Translations under genes and position numbers: made by a program
Origin: Zea mays
Lineage: Eukaryota > Streptophyta > Magnoliopsida > Poales > Poaceae
NCBI RefSeq assembly: GCF_902167145.1
Contig: NW_023367146.1
Location: 89,745-153,744, forward strand
Reading direction: 5' to 3'
Length of the DNA stretch: 64,000 nt
The notes under the pieces: model-generated
Told to the model about the DNA's origin: nothing
What the model saw: the letters and a program-made list of their open reading frames with translations, nothing else
Database searches by the model: none
Part shown: one piece after another, positions 13,891 through 22,806 of the stretch
Layout of the letters: every line of letters starts with the position of its first letter
Position numbering within the stretch: the first letter of the stretch is position 1

Positions 13891-14014
13891 TGTTGGGTCT
13901 ATGCTTCGTCGCCGAAGGTCTTCATGGGAGAAGCGGCTTTATAATGTGTGAGCAGGTATCTTCGGACTTGTATCAGAAAGGGAGAAGCTCAAAAGATACA
14001 AAGGTTGACACAGC

Positions 14015-14044
14015 GCCGAAGCTGTGAAGCAGGAAAGCTTCGGC
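14015..14044 (+). promoter_or_regulatory. perfect 9-bp inverted repeat in the LTR upstream of TATA
   Basis: GCCGAAGCT (14015-14023) is the reverse complement of AGCTTCGGC (14036-14044), with 12 bases between. Both arms contain the CCGAAG/CTTCGG hexamer common in this element. It recurs at 22931-22960 in the 3' LTR. Its role is unknown; it could be a transcription-factor dyad or an RNA stem. Confidence 0.6.
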
Positions 14045-14168
14045 ATGTTCGCAGAAAAGGGAACCGACTTAAAGATGAAAAGGCCATTTAGACCTCGATA
14101 GAGTGCTATAGAATTATCACCAAATGTAAAGGGCATGTATGTAATTTTGTATGGGTTGTACCCCGTGC

Positions 14169-14178
14169 CTATAAATAG
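14169..14178 (+). promoter_or_regulatory. TATA box of the 5' LTR promoter
   Basis: CTATAAATAG is a textbook plant TATA element, about 418 bp before the likely pol start codon. Transcription would be expected to begin around 14200, next to or inside the hairpin at 14179-14204. The equivalent box in the 3' LTR is at 23085-23094. Confidence 0.8.
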
Positions 14179-14204
14179 GTGAACAGTACCCCCGTACTGT
14201 TCAC
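14179..14204 (+). promoter_or_regulatory. 11-bp perfect hairpin at the predicted transcription start
   Basis: GTGAACAGTAC (14179-14189) and GTACTGTTCAC (14194-14204) are exact reverse complements around a CCCC loop. The hairpin begins one base after the TATA box and covers the expected start site. It would lie at the very 5' end of the genomic RNA, or upstream of it if initiation is slightly later. It is preserved exactly in the 3' LTR. Confidence 0.65.
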
Positions 14205-14308
14205 GTTGACTTGGCATTTGCTTCTGCGTCACATTTGTACTTTCATCTACTTCCAAGCCGAAGGTACATTTATAATTCGATATTGTCTCTATTTCTCTAT
14301 GATGATAT

Positions 14309-14314
14309 AATAAA
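14309..14314 (+). terminator. candidate polyadenylation signal in the LTR
   Basis: AATAAA lies about 110 bp after the predicted start site. In an LTR retrotransposon such a signal defines the R/U5 region when read from the 3' LTR, where the equivalent is 23225-23230. Only the hexamer supports it. Confidence 0.5.
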
Positions 14315-14544
14315 GTTAAATGTATGATGTTATATGATTATTCATGCCATCTTTTATGTTTCATATGCTTCGTCTTTCATTAACGTATACTGTGATCATG
14401 AAGGTTCGTCCTTCATGACCTTCGTCCGAAGATCGTTATATCCTAAGGGAAATAATGCTTCAAAGGACGAAGGACTTTATCGTTTAACATTCTCTGTGTT
14501 GCCTTGTTCTTAACTCATAGCATTTGAGAACAAGTCCCCAACAT

Positions 14545-14556
14545 TGGCGCCCACCT
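14545..14556 (+). promoter_or_regulatory. primer-binding site for minus-strand synthesis
   Basis: TGGCGCCCACC starts one base after the LTR end. The leading TGG matches the CCA end of a tRNA, and TGGCGCC is a common start of plant gypsy primer sites. I did not identify the tRNA. Confidence 0.75.
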
Positions 14557-14586
14557 CCGGTGAACTCACTTCCACTTTTTGAGCTG

Positions 14587-17500
14587 ATGGCTTCGTTCAA
14601 CGACCAAGCTGGAGCTGCTTCGGACCCGAAGCTGGTGCTCCCAATCACAGGTGGCTCGTCCTCAGAGCCAGCTAACAAGAAACAGAAGAAGGAAGCACAG
14701 AGAAGGGTACAGCATGTTGGGGTGCAAGGACCTTTCATCAAGTCAAGATGGTCTCACATTCCTATTACCTTCTCCCAAGAGGACCTTCAGCTCAAAGATT
14801 ACCCACACAACGATGCCATGGTTATCTCTTGTGTTATCAAAGGATTTCTGGTCCACAATGTCTTGGTTGACACAGGCAGTGCAGCTGACATCATATTTGC
14901 TAAGGCCTTCAGACAAATGCAAGAGCCAGAAGATAAGATTCATGATGCTACACATCCTCTCTGTGGCTTCGGAGGAAGACAGATTGTAGCATTGGGCAAG
15001 ATCACCATGTCAGTGACCTTCGGGTTCATTAACAACACTAGAACTGAGCAAGTTGTGTTTGACATTGTCGACATGGAATACCCTTACAATGCAATTATTG
15101 GTCGTGGTACTCTCAATGCCTTCGAAGCAATCCTTCATCCTGCTTATCTTTGCATGAAGATACCTTCGGACCAGGGACCCATCGCTATCCATGGAAGTCA
15201 GGAAGCTGCAAGAAGGGCCGAAGGTAATTGGACTGACTCAAAAGCAATCCATAACATCGATGGAGCTGAAGCTTGTGAACAGTACAAATTCAGAAGGGAG
15301 AAAGCAGCTTCAGCAGACCAGCCGAAGCCTATGCTCTTATGTGAGGACATAGCAGAGCAGAAGGTGCTGTTAGGCTCTCAGTTATCCGAAGAGCAGGAGA
15401 AAACCTTGATAAGGTTTTTGTTCAATAACAATGATGTTTTTGCATGGTCAGCCAATGATCTCTGCGGAGTTAATAGAGATGTTATCGAGCACTCACTCAA
15501 TGTCGATCCATCCTTCAGACCCAGAAAGCAAAGGCTTCGAAAAATGTCAGATGATAAGGCCGAAGGTGCTCACAACGAAGTCAAAAGACTTCTCAGTGCA
15601 GGAGTTATCAGAGAAGTGAAGTACCCAGAATGGCTGGCTAACACTGTTATGGTAAAAAAGGCCAATGGCAAGTGGCGAATGTGCATCGATTTTACAGATC
15701 TTAACAAGGCTTGTCCGAAGGATGAATTCCCACTACCAAGGATAGACTCTTTAGTTGATGCAGCAGCTTCGTCAGAGCTCATGAGTCTGTTAGATTGCTA
15801 TTCAGGCTATCATCAAATTTGGATGAAGAAGGAAGATGAGCCGAAGACTAGCTTCATAACTCCAAGTGGCACATATTGCTATCTTCGGATGCCTGAGGGG
15901 CTCAAAAACGCTAGAGGAAGTTTCAGCCGAATGACTGCGAAGGTTCTCCAATCTCAAATAGGCAGAAACGTGCTAACTTATGTTGATGACATCATTGTCA
16001 AAAGCACGAAGCAGGAGAATCATATTGCTGATTTGCAGGAGACCTTCGCCAGTTTCAGGCAAGCCGGCTTGAAGTTAAATCCAGAAAAATGTGTCTTCGG
16101 AGTGAAGAAGGGGAAATTTCTTGGATGCTTGGTTTCAACAAAGGGGATTGAAGCCAATCCAAGTAAAATTGAAGCTATACTTCGGATGGAGCCACCAACT
16201 ACAAAAAAGGGGGCTCAAAGATTGACAGGAAGATTGGCATCTCTCAATAGATTCATATCCAGATCAGCAGAGAGAAACTTACCATTCTTCGAAGTGCTGA
16301 AGTCAGCCGAAGTCTTTCAATGGGGACCAATCCAACAGAAGGCCTTTGAAGAGCTAAAACAGTATTTAATAGATCTAACAACATTGACTCCACCAATGTC
16401 AGGGGCTCCTTTGTTATTATATGTGGCAGCTTCGCACTCAGCGGTAAGTGCAGCGCTTGTCCAGGAGAAGCTTGATGGTCAAGTCAAGAGGCAGGCCCCA
16501 ATATATTTTGTATCCGAGGTTCTTAGTTTGTCAAAGAAAAATTATACAGAGCTGGAGAAGGTATTGTATGCTGTCTTGATGGCCTCCAGGAAGCTTCGGC
16601 ACTATTTCCAAGCTTACAACATAATTGTTCCTTCATCACAACCTCTGAAGGATATTATGAGGAATCGAGAAGCTACTGGAAGGATTGGAAAATGGGCTGC
16701 AGAGCTCAATGAATTTTGTATTGAATATGTTCATAGATCTTCGATTCAGTCACAGGCGCTGGCAGACTTTATTGCTGATTGGACGCCAGGGGCTCAGGAG
16801 GAGGAAACGAATAAAGATAACGAAGCTTGGACAGTGTTTTGTGATGGATCTTGGGGAACCCTCGGAGCAGGAGCGGCTGCTGTGTTGGTTTCACCTTCCA
16901 AAGTCAAAATTTGTTATGCGGCAAAGCTTGATTTTAATTGCACAAATAACATTGCTGAGTACGAAGCATTGGTTCTAGGTCTTCGGAAGTTAAAAGCAAT
17001 GGGAATCAGAAGGGCCATACTTAAAACGGATTCCCAAGTTGTTTCGGGTCATATTGACAAAAGTTGTAAGGCTAAGGATCCGAAGCTTGAAAAATATCTG
17101 GATATGGTTCGAAGAATCGAAGCTTCCTTCGAAGGGTTTTCTGTCAAAAATATCCCTAGAGGACAAAATGAACATGCTGATTTGCTAGCTAAGTCAGCAG
17201 CACAGGGGCTGCCCTTACCTTCGGATGTGTTCTTCGAAACAATAAAAGCACCTTCGGTGGAACTTCTTGAAAGAGCAGTCCTTAACATATCTCCTGTTTT
17301 TAGCGAAGATTGGAGAACTGAGATCATCTCTTACCTTCAGGGTAAATTCCTTTCAGATGATGAAACTTATAACAAGAGGATAGAGGCAAGAGCTCGTCCA
17401 TATGTCATGATAGAAGGGGAGTTGTACAAACATGGAGTTTGTGCTCCGCTGCTCAAATGTTTATCCAGAACCGAAGGTATAGAGTTAATGAAAGAAATAC

Positions 17501-18540
17501 ATGCAGGCCTGTGTGGATCTCACATCGGATCTAGGCCGTTACTTGGAAAAGTTTTCCGTCAAGGGTTTTACTGGCCGAAGGCAGCTTCGGATGCAGCAGA
17601 ATTGGTTCAAAAGTGCGAAGGTTGTCAGAAATGTGCAAGAGATCAAAAACAACCTTCGTCCTTAACACAGCTCATACAACCCACTTGGCCATTGCAAAGG
17701 TGGGGCCTTGACTTGTTAGGTCCGTTACCACCGGCCCAAGGGAACCTGAGGTATGTTGTAGTAGCTGTGGAGTATTTTTCTAAATGGATTGAGGCGAAGC
17801 CTTTAGCCACAATAACTTCGGCTACTGTCCAAAAGTTTTTCTGGCAAAATATTGTTTGTCGTTTCGGGGTGCCAAAGGCTATCACTGTGGACAATGGAAC
17901 ACAGTTTGACTCCGAAGCTTTCATGGATTTCTGTGACCAAATTGGTACGAAGATCCATTTTGCATCAGTTAGGCACCCGGAGTCAAATGGACTCGTTGAA
18001 AGAGCCAACGACATTATAATGACAGGAATAATGAAGTTAATCTTCAATCAGCCCAGAGGAAAATGGCCAGATCAGTTAATCAAAGTGGTGTGGAGCCACA
18101 ACACGACAACATCAAGGTCTACAGGCTTCACTCCATTCAAGTTGTTATTCGGTGACGAAGCAATAACTCCAGAGGAAGCTAAAGCCGGATCAATAAGGAT
18201 AGTAGCTTCGGCAGAATCAGATTCCGAAGCTGCTTATTCTATAGAAAAAGATGCTTTAGAAGGGATCAGACTGCAAGCCGTGGAGAATATCAATAAATAT
18301 CAAGCTGAAACAGTCAAATGGCGGGATAGAAAGGTTCGGCTAAAAAATATTGAGCCAGGACACTTGGTGCTTCGGAGGGTGGCCAACCCGGAAACAGTGG
18401 GCAAATTGCAGTTGAAATGGGACGGGCCTTTCTTAGTAGCATCTTCGTCAAGACCCGGTTCATACAGACTGAAAGATATGAACGGCAATGACATTCCTAG
18501 GTCTTGGAATGCGGATGAGCTTCGGCGATATTATGTATAA
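14587..18540 (+). CDS. pol: gag-truncated Tat-type Pol polyprotein (PR-RT-RH-aRH-IN)
   Basis: An uninterrupted 1317-residue frame makes the enzymes for reverse transcription and integration. I chose the ATG at 14587; the frame extends upstream to 14524 only through a TTG inside the LTR. Residues 1 to about 35 look like the start of Gag. Protease follows at once (DTG, 95-97), so capsid and the CCHC nucleocapsid are missing. Reverse transcriptase has D403 and YVDD (465-468). The first RNase H (about 600-725) is degenerate: the usual first Asp is replaced (YVAASHS, 612-618). A second RNase H (about 745-875) keeps D753, E791, D815 and D865, matching the dual RNase H known in Tat elements. Integrase has a zinc-binding part (H972, H979, C1010, C1013), the catalytic triad D1042, D1102, E1138 (35 residues between the last two) and a C-terminal GPF module near 1280. 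There are no stops or frameshifts. I infer that it is probably functional if Gag is supplied in trans. Confidence 0.95.
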   Translation: MASFNDQAGAASDPKLVLPITGGSSSEPANKKQKKEAQRRVQHVGVQGPFIKSRWSHIPITFSQEDLQLKDYPHNDAMVISCVIKGFLVHNVLVDTGSAADIIFAKAFRQMQEPEDKIHDATHPLCGFGGRQIVALGKITMSVTFGFINNTRTEQVVFDIVDMEYPYNAIIGRGTLNAFEAILHPAYLCMKIPSDQGPIAIHGSQEAARRAEGNWTDSKAIHNIDGAEACEQYKFRREKAASADQPKPMLLCEDIAEQKVLLGSQLSEEQEKTLIRFLFNNNDVFAWSANDLCGVNRDVIEHSLNVDPSFRPRKQRLRKMSDDKAEGAHNEVKRLLSAGVIREVKYPEWLANTVMVKKANGKWRMCIDFTDLNKACPKDEFPLPRIDSLVDAAASSELMSLLDCYSGYHQIWMKKEDEPKTSFITPSGTYCYLRMPEGLKNARGSFSRMTAKVLQSQIGRNVLTYVDDIIVKSTKQENHIADLQETFASFRQAGLKLNPEKCVFGVKKGKFLGCLVSTKGIEANPSKIEAILRMEPPTTKKGAQRLTGRLASLNRFISRSAERNLPFFEVLKSAEVFQWGPIQQKAFEELKQYLIDLTTLTPPMSGAPLLLYVAASHSAVSAALVQEKLDGQVKRQAPIYFVSEVLSLSKKNYTELEKVLYAVLMASRKLRHYFQAYNIIVPSSQPLKDIMRNREATGRIGKWAAELNEFCIEYVHRSSIQSQALADFIADWTPGAQEEETNKDNEAWTVFCDGSWGTLGAGAAAVLVSPSKVKICYAAKLDFNCTNNIAEYEALVLGLRKLKAMGIRRAILKTDSQVVSGHIDKSCKAKDPKLEKYLDMVRRIEASFEGFSVKNIPRGQNEHADLLAKSAAQGLPLPSDVFFETIKAPSVELLERAVLNISPVFSEDWRTEIISYLQGKFLSDDETYNKRIEARARPYVMIEGELYKHGVCAPLLKCLSRTEGIELMKEIHAGLCGSHIGSRPLLGKVFRQGFYWPKAASDAAELVQKCEGCQKCARDQKQPSSLTQLIQPTWPLQRWGLDLLGPLPPAQGNLRYVVVAVEYFSKWIEAKPLATITSATVQKFFWQNIVCRFGVPKAITVDNGTQFDSEAFMDFCDQIGTKIHFASVRHPESNGLVERANDIIMTGIMKLIFNQPRGKWPDQLIKVVWSHNTTTSRSTGFTPFKLLFGDEAITPEEAKAGSIRIVASAESDSEAAYSIEKDALEGIRLQAVENINKYQAETVKWRDRKVRLKNIEPGHLVLRRVANPETVGKLQLKWDGPFLVASSSRPGSYRLKDMNGNDIPRSWNADELRRYYV

Positions 18541-19473
18541 TTCGATGTAATTTTTCACATTTTTATTTTTTCTTTCATGGCACCCTTTTCCTTTCCAAAG
18601 GGGGAGAAAGGTTTTTAATGGGGCCAGCATATGTAATTTCCTTTTTTAGTCTTATAAGAGCAAAATCCCCCAAAGAATGTAAATGTAAAAGCTGAGAGCG
18701 CACCATCGAGTGCCGAAAAGTAAAATCGAAGAAGCTCCAAAGACGTTCCTAAGGGAATGCAGAGCTTATACCGCCTAAGTAAAAGGCGAAGAAGCTCCAA
18801 AGACGTTCCTAAGGGAATGCAGAGCTTATACCGCCTAAGTAAAAGGCGAAGAAGCTCCAAAGACGTTCCTAAGGGAATGCAGAGCTTACAGCGAAAAGTC
18901 AACGCTGATTCCGCCAAAAGTAAAGGCGAAGAAGCTCCAAAGTCGTTCCTAAGGGAATGCAGAGCTAAGGTGTGATTGATTTTAAGAAAATAATGGCTAT
19001 GAATATAGCTTCGGATACGTGTTTGGCCATTCATTTGCACAACACATTACATCATAGCATTTGCATTCATAAACATTCATCTAGGCATATGTAGGATAAT
19101 CATCTTCATCGCATAAAATGATTGCTTCGGCAAGAAGAGAAAAAAGAAAGGGAAAAAGAGCTTCGTGCACAAAAAAGAGGGGAAACTGTTGTTTTTATGA
19201 AGGAGAGCTTCGGAAAAAAGGAAAATGTTGTTTTCTATGCTTCGTTGCGTACGAAAAGAAGGGAAGGTGTTTTTTTTCGCCTTCGGCTCAAAAAAGGAAA
19301 TTTCGTCCACATCAAAGCATTTCTCATACATCAGTGAAAGGTTAAGGATATATTACAAGGTATGAACAGTATACATGGAAGTTTTGTTTACATTTACAAA
19401 AGTTATCTCAAAAGTTTTTCAAGTACTGTCTGTAGTTTACTATCTAAATCTCCAAGGAGCTTCGGCTTCGGCG
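18541..19473. other. noncoding region between the two converging genes
   Basis: No believable gene lies in this stretch. It contains the 60-bp tandem repeats at 18727-18966, a purine-rich stretch around 19125-19275 (runs of AAAAAGAAAGGG type) and many CTTCGG hexamers. It must hold the 3' ends of both the sense pol reading frame and the antisense gene. No clear terminator could be assigned. Confidence 0.7.
18727..18966 (+). repeat. 60-bp tandem repeat in the 3' noncoding part of the element
   Basis: The core GAAGAAGCTCCAAAGACGTT followed by CCTAAGGGAATGCAGAGCTTA occurs at exact 60-bp spacing three times (from about 18729, 18789 and 18849). A fourth copy follows after an 80-bp step, with one changed base (AGTCGTT). 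The first two full units are identical. Such blocks often vary in copy number between copies of one family. Confidence 0.9.
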
Positions 19474-22374
19474 TTATTTTTGATCATCAGCTTCGGCTTC
19501 GTCATCCTACATGAATAAGGTCATTGGAAGTCAGAATCAAGTTTATAGGAAAAGGTAAGCACAAGGTATGATTTCTTACTGGATCAAGGTGACTACGAGC
19601 TTCGTCTCCAGCTTTCTCTCGACCACCTTTTGTCCATATCATTTTTACAAATCGATTCGAGATGCTTCGGGCGAGATCAGGGATGTCATCCAGGATTGAT
19701 GGTGACAAAGTAAAATTTGGCCTATTGACAATTTTCCCATGATCACAGCCAGCCTTCATGAAGGCTGCAGCAGTCCCTCGAGAAGCCACCCAGGCACAGA
19801 AGTCACCATGCCCAGCTATGACTTCGTCGAGCTCGTCAATCTCCCCCTCAATGTGGTCGAAGGTTTTTGGTAGATCTTCAGCTGAGGGGGTAAATTTTTC
19901 GCTGCTAGCTCCAACCGAGTAAAAAATCTTTCTTAGTCGTTGAATGCACCTGTTGCTAAATTCCAGGCATTTTTCTTGAAGATTTGTCAGTAGTTTTCTC
20001 AAATCCGAATTTTGCTGAGCTTCGGCTTCAAGTTTTGCATTGAGATCTTGTTTTTCTCGTTCGAACTGCTCAGACTGGCGGAGAAGCTTCGAGTTCAGTT
20101 CTGATATTTTTGCTTCAGCTTCCGCCAGTAAGCCTTCGGCTGCCTGGAGCTCAAAGTTCTTTTTCTCAAAAGCATCTGATTGCTCCTTTATTTTGTTTTC
20201 CAAATTTCCGATTATAATTTCATGCTTTTTATCTTCAAGATCTTGCTGCATTTGCAAGGCTTTGCTCAATAACATACTCTACACAAACACAACCTTCGTC
20301 AGACATGTTTTTATTAAAAGCAATAAAGGTTAAGGGACAAGTCATTCACCTTGAAGTTGGAGTAAAATAAACTACCAACGACATGTTGTCGTCGGTAGCG
20401 GCTGATGTCTGTTTCTAGCTTCGGGAATCCAATACTCTTGGACAGAGTACTGATAACTTTGGCCCCTGTTTGGTCCCGAATACACTCTAATTTCTCGTCA
20501 TCAACGCCTCCGAAGAGGAGTGCCCCAGGTTTGTATCCACAGGATTGGGCATACTCTTTAAGCTCTTCTATTTCAGCTTTTGTTAGATGTTCTCCAACTA
20601 AGTTTTGGAACGCGAAGGCTTCGTTTTCTGAAGCTTCATCAGCAATCTCTTTTCCTTTCTTTGATGCTGCGGTCACAGTCTCTTCGGCAACAGTGGCAGC
20701 TTCTTCTGCAGCCATGTCTAGCAGCATTTGGTCAATATGTTCAATTGTGCTCTCTAAATTCAAATCTTCAGCTGAGGCAACTTCGGCGGTTGCGGCCTCC
20801 GAAGGTGCAATTTCAATATCTGCCCCCTCTGCAGCTGCTCGTGTTTTTTGGGCCGAAGCTCTTGGCGGTGTTTTGTCAATTACCTCTGTTACGGTAATGA
20901 TTCTTTGTTTCTTTGCCTTGATTGTTTTCCTCGATTTCTCGGGCTCCTTGTCCTTCTGAAAAAACTTTGTCAGTTGAGGATCCAGTGGACTTAGCTTCGC
21001 AGGTAAGGATTCAGTCATTACCTTCAGAATTTCCTCAACAACAGCAGCAGAAGGTGATGCGGGAGTTTCTTCTGCTTCGGATATTTGTTGCTTCGGAGAA
21101 GAAGTTTTCCTTTTCTTCGGTATTTTCTTCTTTATTGGCTCTTTCTCACCTTCATCTAGGGCTTCAGTTCCCCGTTTCCTTTTTTGGCCTCCGGCACCTT
21201 TGTTCAGATTTTCGTAGTCTGGGTATTCGAAACCCAAGGCGTCCAACACCCGATTCAGTCTTCGTTTTGGACGGGTGCCGAAGGCTGCGGTCATCAATTG
21301 ATCTTCTTTTTTGGAATAATTACCAAGTATCTCGTTGCACATCACTTCAATCGTATCCAGCCACTCTTGGCAAGGAGTTTTAAAGTATTTCTTAAATTTG
21401 AAGTAGTAAGGCAAGCGTACAAGTTCACCTTTTTTCTTCTCCCCCTCCAGCTTCGGCATTTCCCACTCTTTTACACTAGGGAAAACCTTGAAAGCCAAGA
21501 ATTCCTGGACCAGGTCCCTTGTACTGATATTTTCTGCAATTATTTTGAATTCATACATTGCTTTTTGAGTCGGACCCTCTGGTAACATGTGGCACTGGGG
21601 GCGGGTTTCTCCGAAGGTCAGTTCAAGTGGACTCTGCACAAGCTTTTCCTTATCGTCATCAACCTTGACGTAGAACCATTCCGATTTCCACCCTGCTGCC
21701 CATTTGCTTCGGTAGCTGATCACAGGATACTTCGTAGTTTTCCGATAAGCAAAATTATAGCAACCAAAATTCTCATGTAATCCATCTTTTCTAGCCTTTG
21801 TCTGATAGTGCAATTCGTGAACCCGGCAAAAGCTGTCCGCAAACGGTTCCACCGCCTGGCTTCGGAGTGCCCAGATATAAACATTAAGCCTAACGATAGC
21901 GTTGGGGGTTAGCTGGTGAAAATAGATTCCAAAATTCTTTAATATCTCTGCAATAATCCCATGAAGGGGGAATCTTAATCCAGCCTTTAGGAAGCTCTTA
22001 AAAATAACAATTTCATCTTTTTCCGGCTTTGGGGTAGTCTCTTCTCCCCCGAAGCGTAATAGCTTCTTTTGATTTTCAGTAAAATAGCCTGACTTTACCA
22101 TCTTGGACAAATCAACCTTCGAAACAGTAGATTTCCCGAAGTCCAAATGGCTGGGTTTGCTTGGCGTAGCAAGGTGATAATCATCTTCGGGGTCAGTTTC
22201 CTCAGCATCTTCTCCTTCTGCTTCAGCGATTGTTTGTTCTACATCATCAATAGGAGCCTTTTCCGAAGTCACTAGCCCGGATCGTTGCATGGCTTCGGAG
22301 ATAGGGACAGTCTCCGAAGCTTCAGTTTCGTCCCCCTCACGTTCAACCCTAGCGGTAGAACGGACTCTGGCCAT
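19474..22374 (-). CDS. antisense spliced gene: 'putative gypsy type transposon' protein
   Basis: This gene runs opposite to pol. Exon 1 is 22374-20350 (675 codons from ATG), exon 2 is 20278-19580 (233 codons) and exon 3 is 19506-19474 (10 codons plus TAA). Both introns are phase 0 with GT-AG ends, and the exons keep one frame, predicting 918 residues. Residues 1-70 are acidic. About 121-240 resemble the plant 'putative gypsy type transposon' domain (Pfam PF04195, by memory), with motifs such as FPLHG and NVYIW. Basic nuclear-targeting-like clusters lie at 398-401 and 415-423. An Ala/Glu-rich stretch follows. Exon 2 starts with a long heptad-like coiled coil rich in Glu, Lys and Leu, and the end is acidic. 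The biochemical role is unknown. Related antisense ORFs are known in Tat/Grande-type grass elements. It could alternatively be unspliced (frames 20314-22374 and 19502-20275), but the splice and frame agreement argues against that. Confidence 0.85.
19507..19579 (-). other. predicted intron 2 of the antisense gene (73 bp)
   Basis: On the minus strand the donor is CCA|GTAAGAAATC, a near-ideal plant 5' splice site, and the acceptor is TTCATGTAG|GAT. Removing 73 bases joins exon 2 in phase 0 to ten acidic codons and a TAA at 19474-19476. Without splicing the frame continues 23 residues of low-quality sequence to a stop at 19502. Confidence 0.8.
20279..20349 (-). other. predicted intron 1 of the antisense gene (71 bp)
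   Basis: On the minus strand the donor is TTCAAG|GTGAATG and the acceptor is TTTGTGTAG|AGTATG. The interior is T-rich, with CTTAAC and TTTAAT as possible branch points. Splicing joins codon 675 to AGT ATG in the same frame, directly into the coiled coil. Unspliced reading stops 11 codons later. The length is near the lower limit for plant introns. Confidence 0.8.
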
Positions 22375-22540
22375 TTAACTATGAACTTGTGAAACTTTAA
22401 TACTTTTTTCTCCGAAGCAGGCTTCAAGATGGAGCTTCGGTCAATTCTGACAAACAAGCTTCGGCGATGGTTAAAAATTTTGGCAGCAAAACAGTGCAAA
22501 TAGCAGTAAATGCTGTGGTAACTTCACACCTACTCGTCTG

Positions 22541-22550
22541 TTTATATAGT
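22541..22550 (-). promoter_or_regulatory. TATA box of the antisense gene
   Basis: Read on the minus strand this is ACTATATAAA, 167-176 bp upstream of the ATG at 22374. It gives a leader of about 135-140 bases. It lies outside the LTR, so the antisense gene appears to have its own internal promoter. Confidence 0.75.
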
Positions 22551-22794
22551 GCCGCAGGTAAGAAGGCGAAGCGCCAGAAGTTTTACACCAGGCGGACACC
22601 CGCTCGCACTCGCTGAACGGTGGACCACAGAGACCGAACAGTAACTCTGCAAGGTGGGGCCGCTACGCGCAGGGAGAGTGAATCGTTTCTCGGCAACGAG
22701 CTCAGGGAAGGTGTTTTTTGGACCTTCGGCTCCCCGAAGCTTAAGAGACTTTTTTCACGGATCAAGCTCGTTACGAAAAACGATCTAGCACCGC

Positions 22795-22802
22795 GAAAGG
22801 GG
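22795..22802 (+). promoter_or_regulatory. polypurine tract
   Basis: GAAAGGGG lies four bases (CTAC) before the 3' LTR at 22807. This is the expected place for the plus-strand primer. It is short, but it is the only purine run next to the LTR. Confidence 0.7.
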
Positions 22803-22806
22803 CTAC

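Larger units (their letters stand above)
13891..14543 (+). repeat. 5' long terminal repeat
   Basis: The 653-bp LTR starts TGTTGGGTCT and ends CCCCAACA, giving short terminal inverted repeats (TGTTGGG/CCCAACA). It contains a TATA box (14169-14178), an AATAAA signal (14309-14314) and two perfect hairpins (14015-14044 and 14179-14204). By eye it differs from the 3' LTR at two sites: T versus A in CTTCATGGG, and A versus C in CATCTACTTCC. Confidence 0.97.
22375..22806. other. 5' leader and promoter region of the antisense gene, abutting the 3' LTR
   Basis: This stretch has no protein gene. On the minus strand it holds the leader of the antisense gene, its TATA box (22541-22550) and GC-richer upstream DNA. 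On the plus strand it ends in the polypurine tract that primes plus-strand DNA synthesis. Confidence 0.75.

Noticed and set aside
13939..14256. 105-codon minus-strand frame inside each LTR
   Set aside because: It merely spans the LTR promoter region in antisense. No family resemblance or start context was seen, and it is preserved only because the LTRs are young.
14524..14586. Upstream extension of the pol frame into the LTR and primer site
   Set aside because: It starts with TTG and translates the LTR end and primer-binding site. The first ATG in frame is at 14587.
18600..18760. Second retroelement nested in the first
   Set aside because: No additional LTR pair, target duplication or separate enzyme domain is visible between pol and the antisense gene.
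18757..18975. Small frame with a repeated 20-residue motif
   Set aside because: It is a translation of the 60-bp tandem repeat and would not be open in the fourth unit spacing without chance. No start context was seen.
20405..21585. Plus-strand frames at 20405-20959, 20922-21383 and 21184-21585
   Set aside because: They are shadows of the antisense gene, which has the recognisable domain composition and the splice structure.
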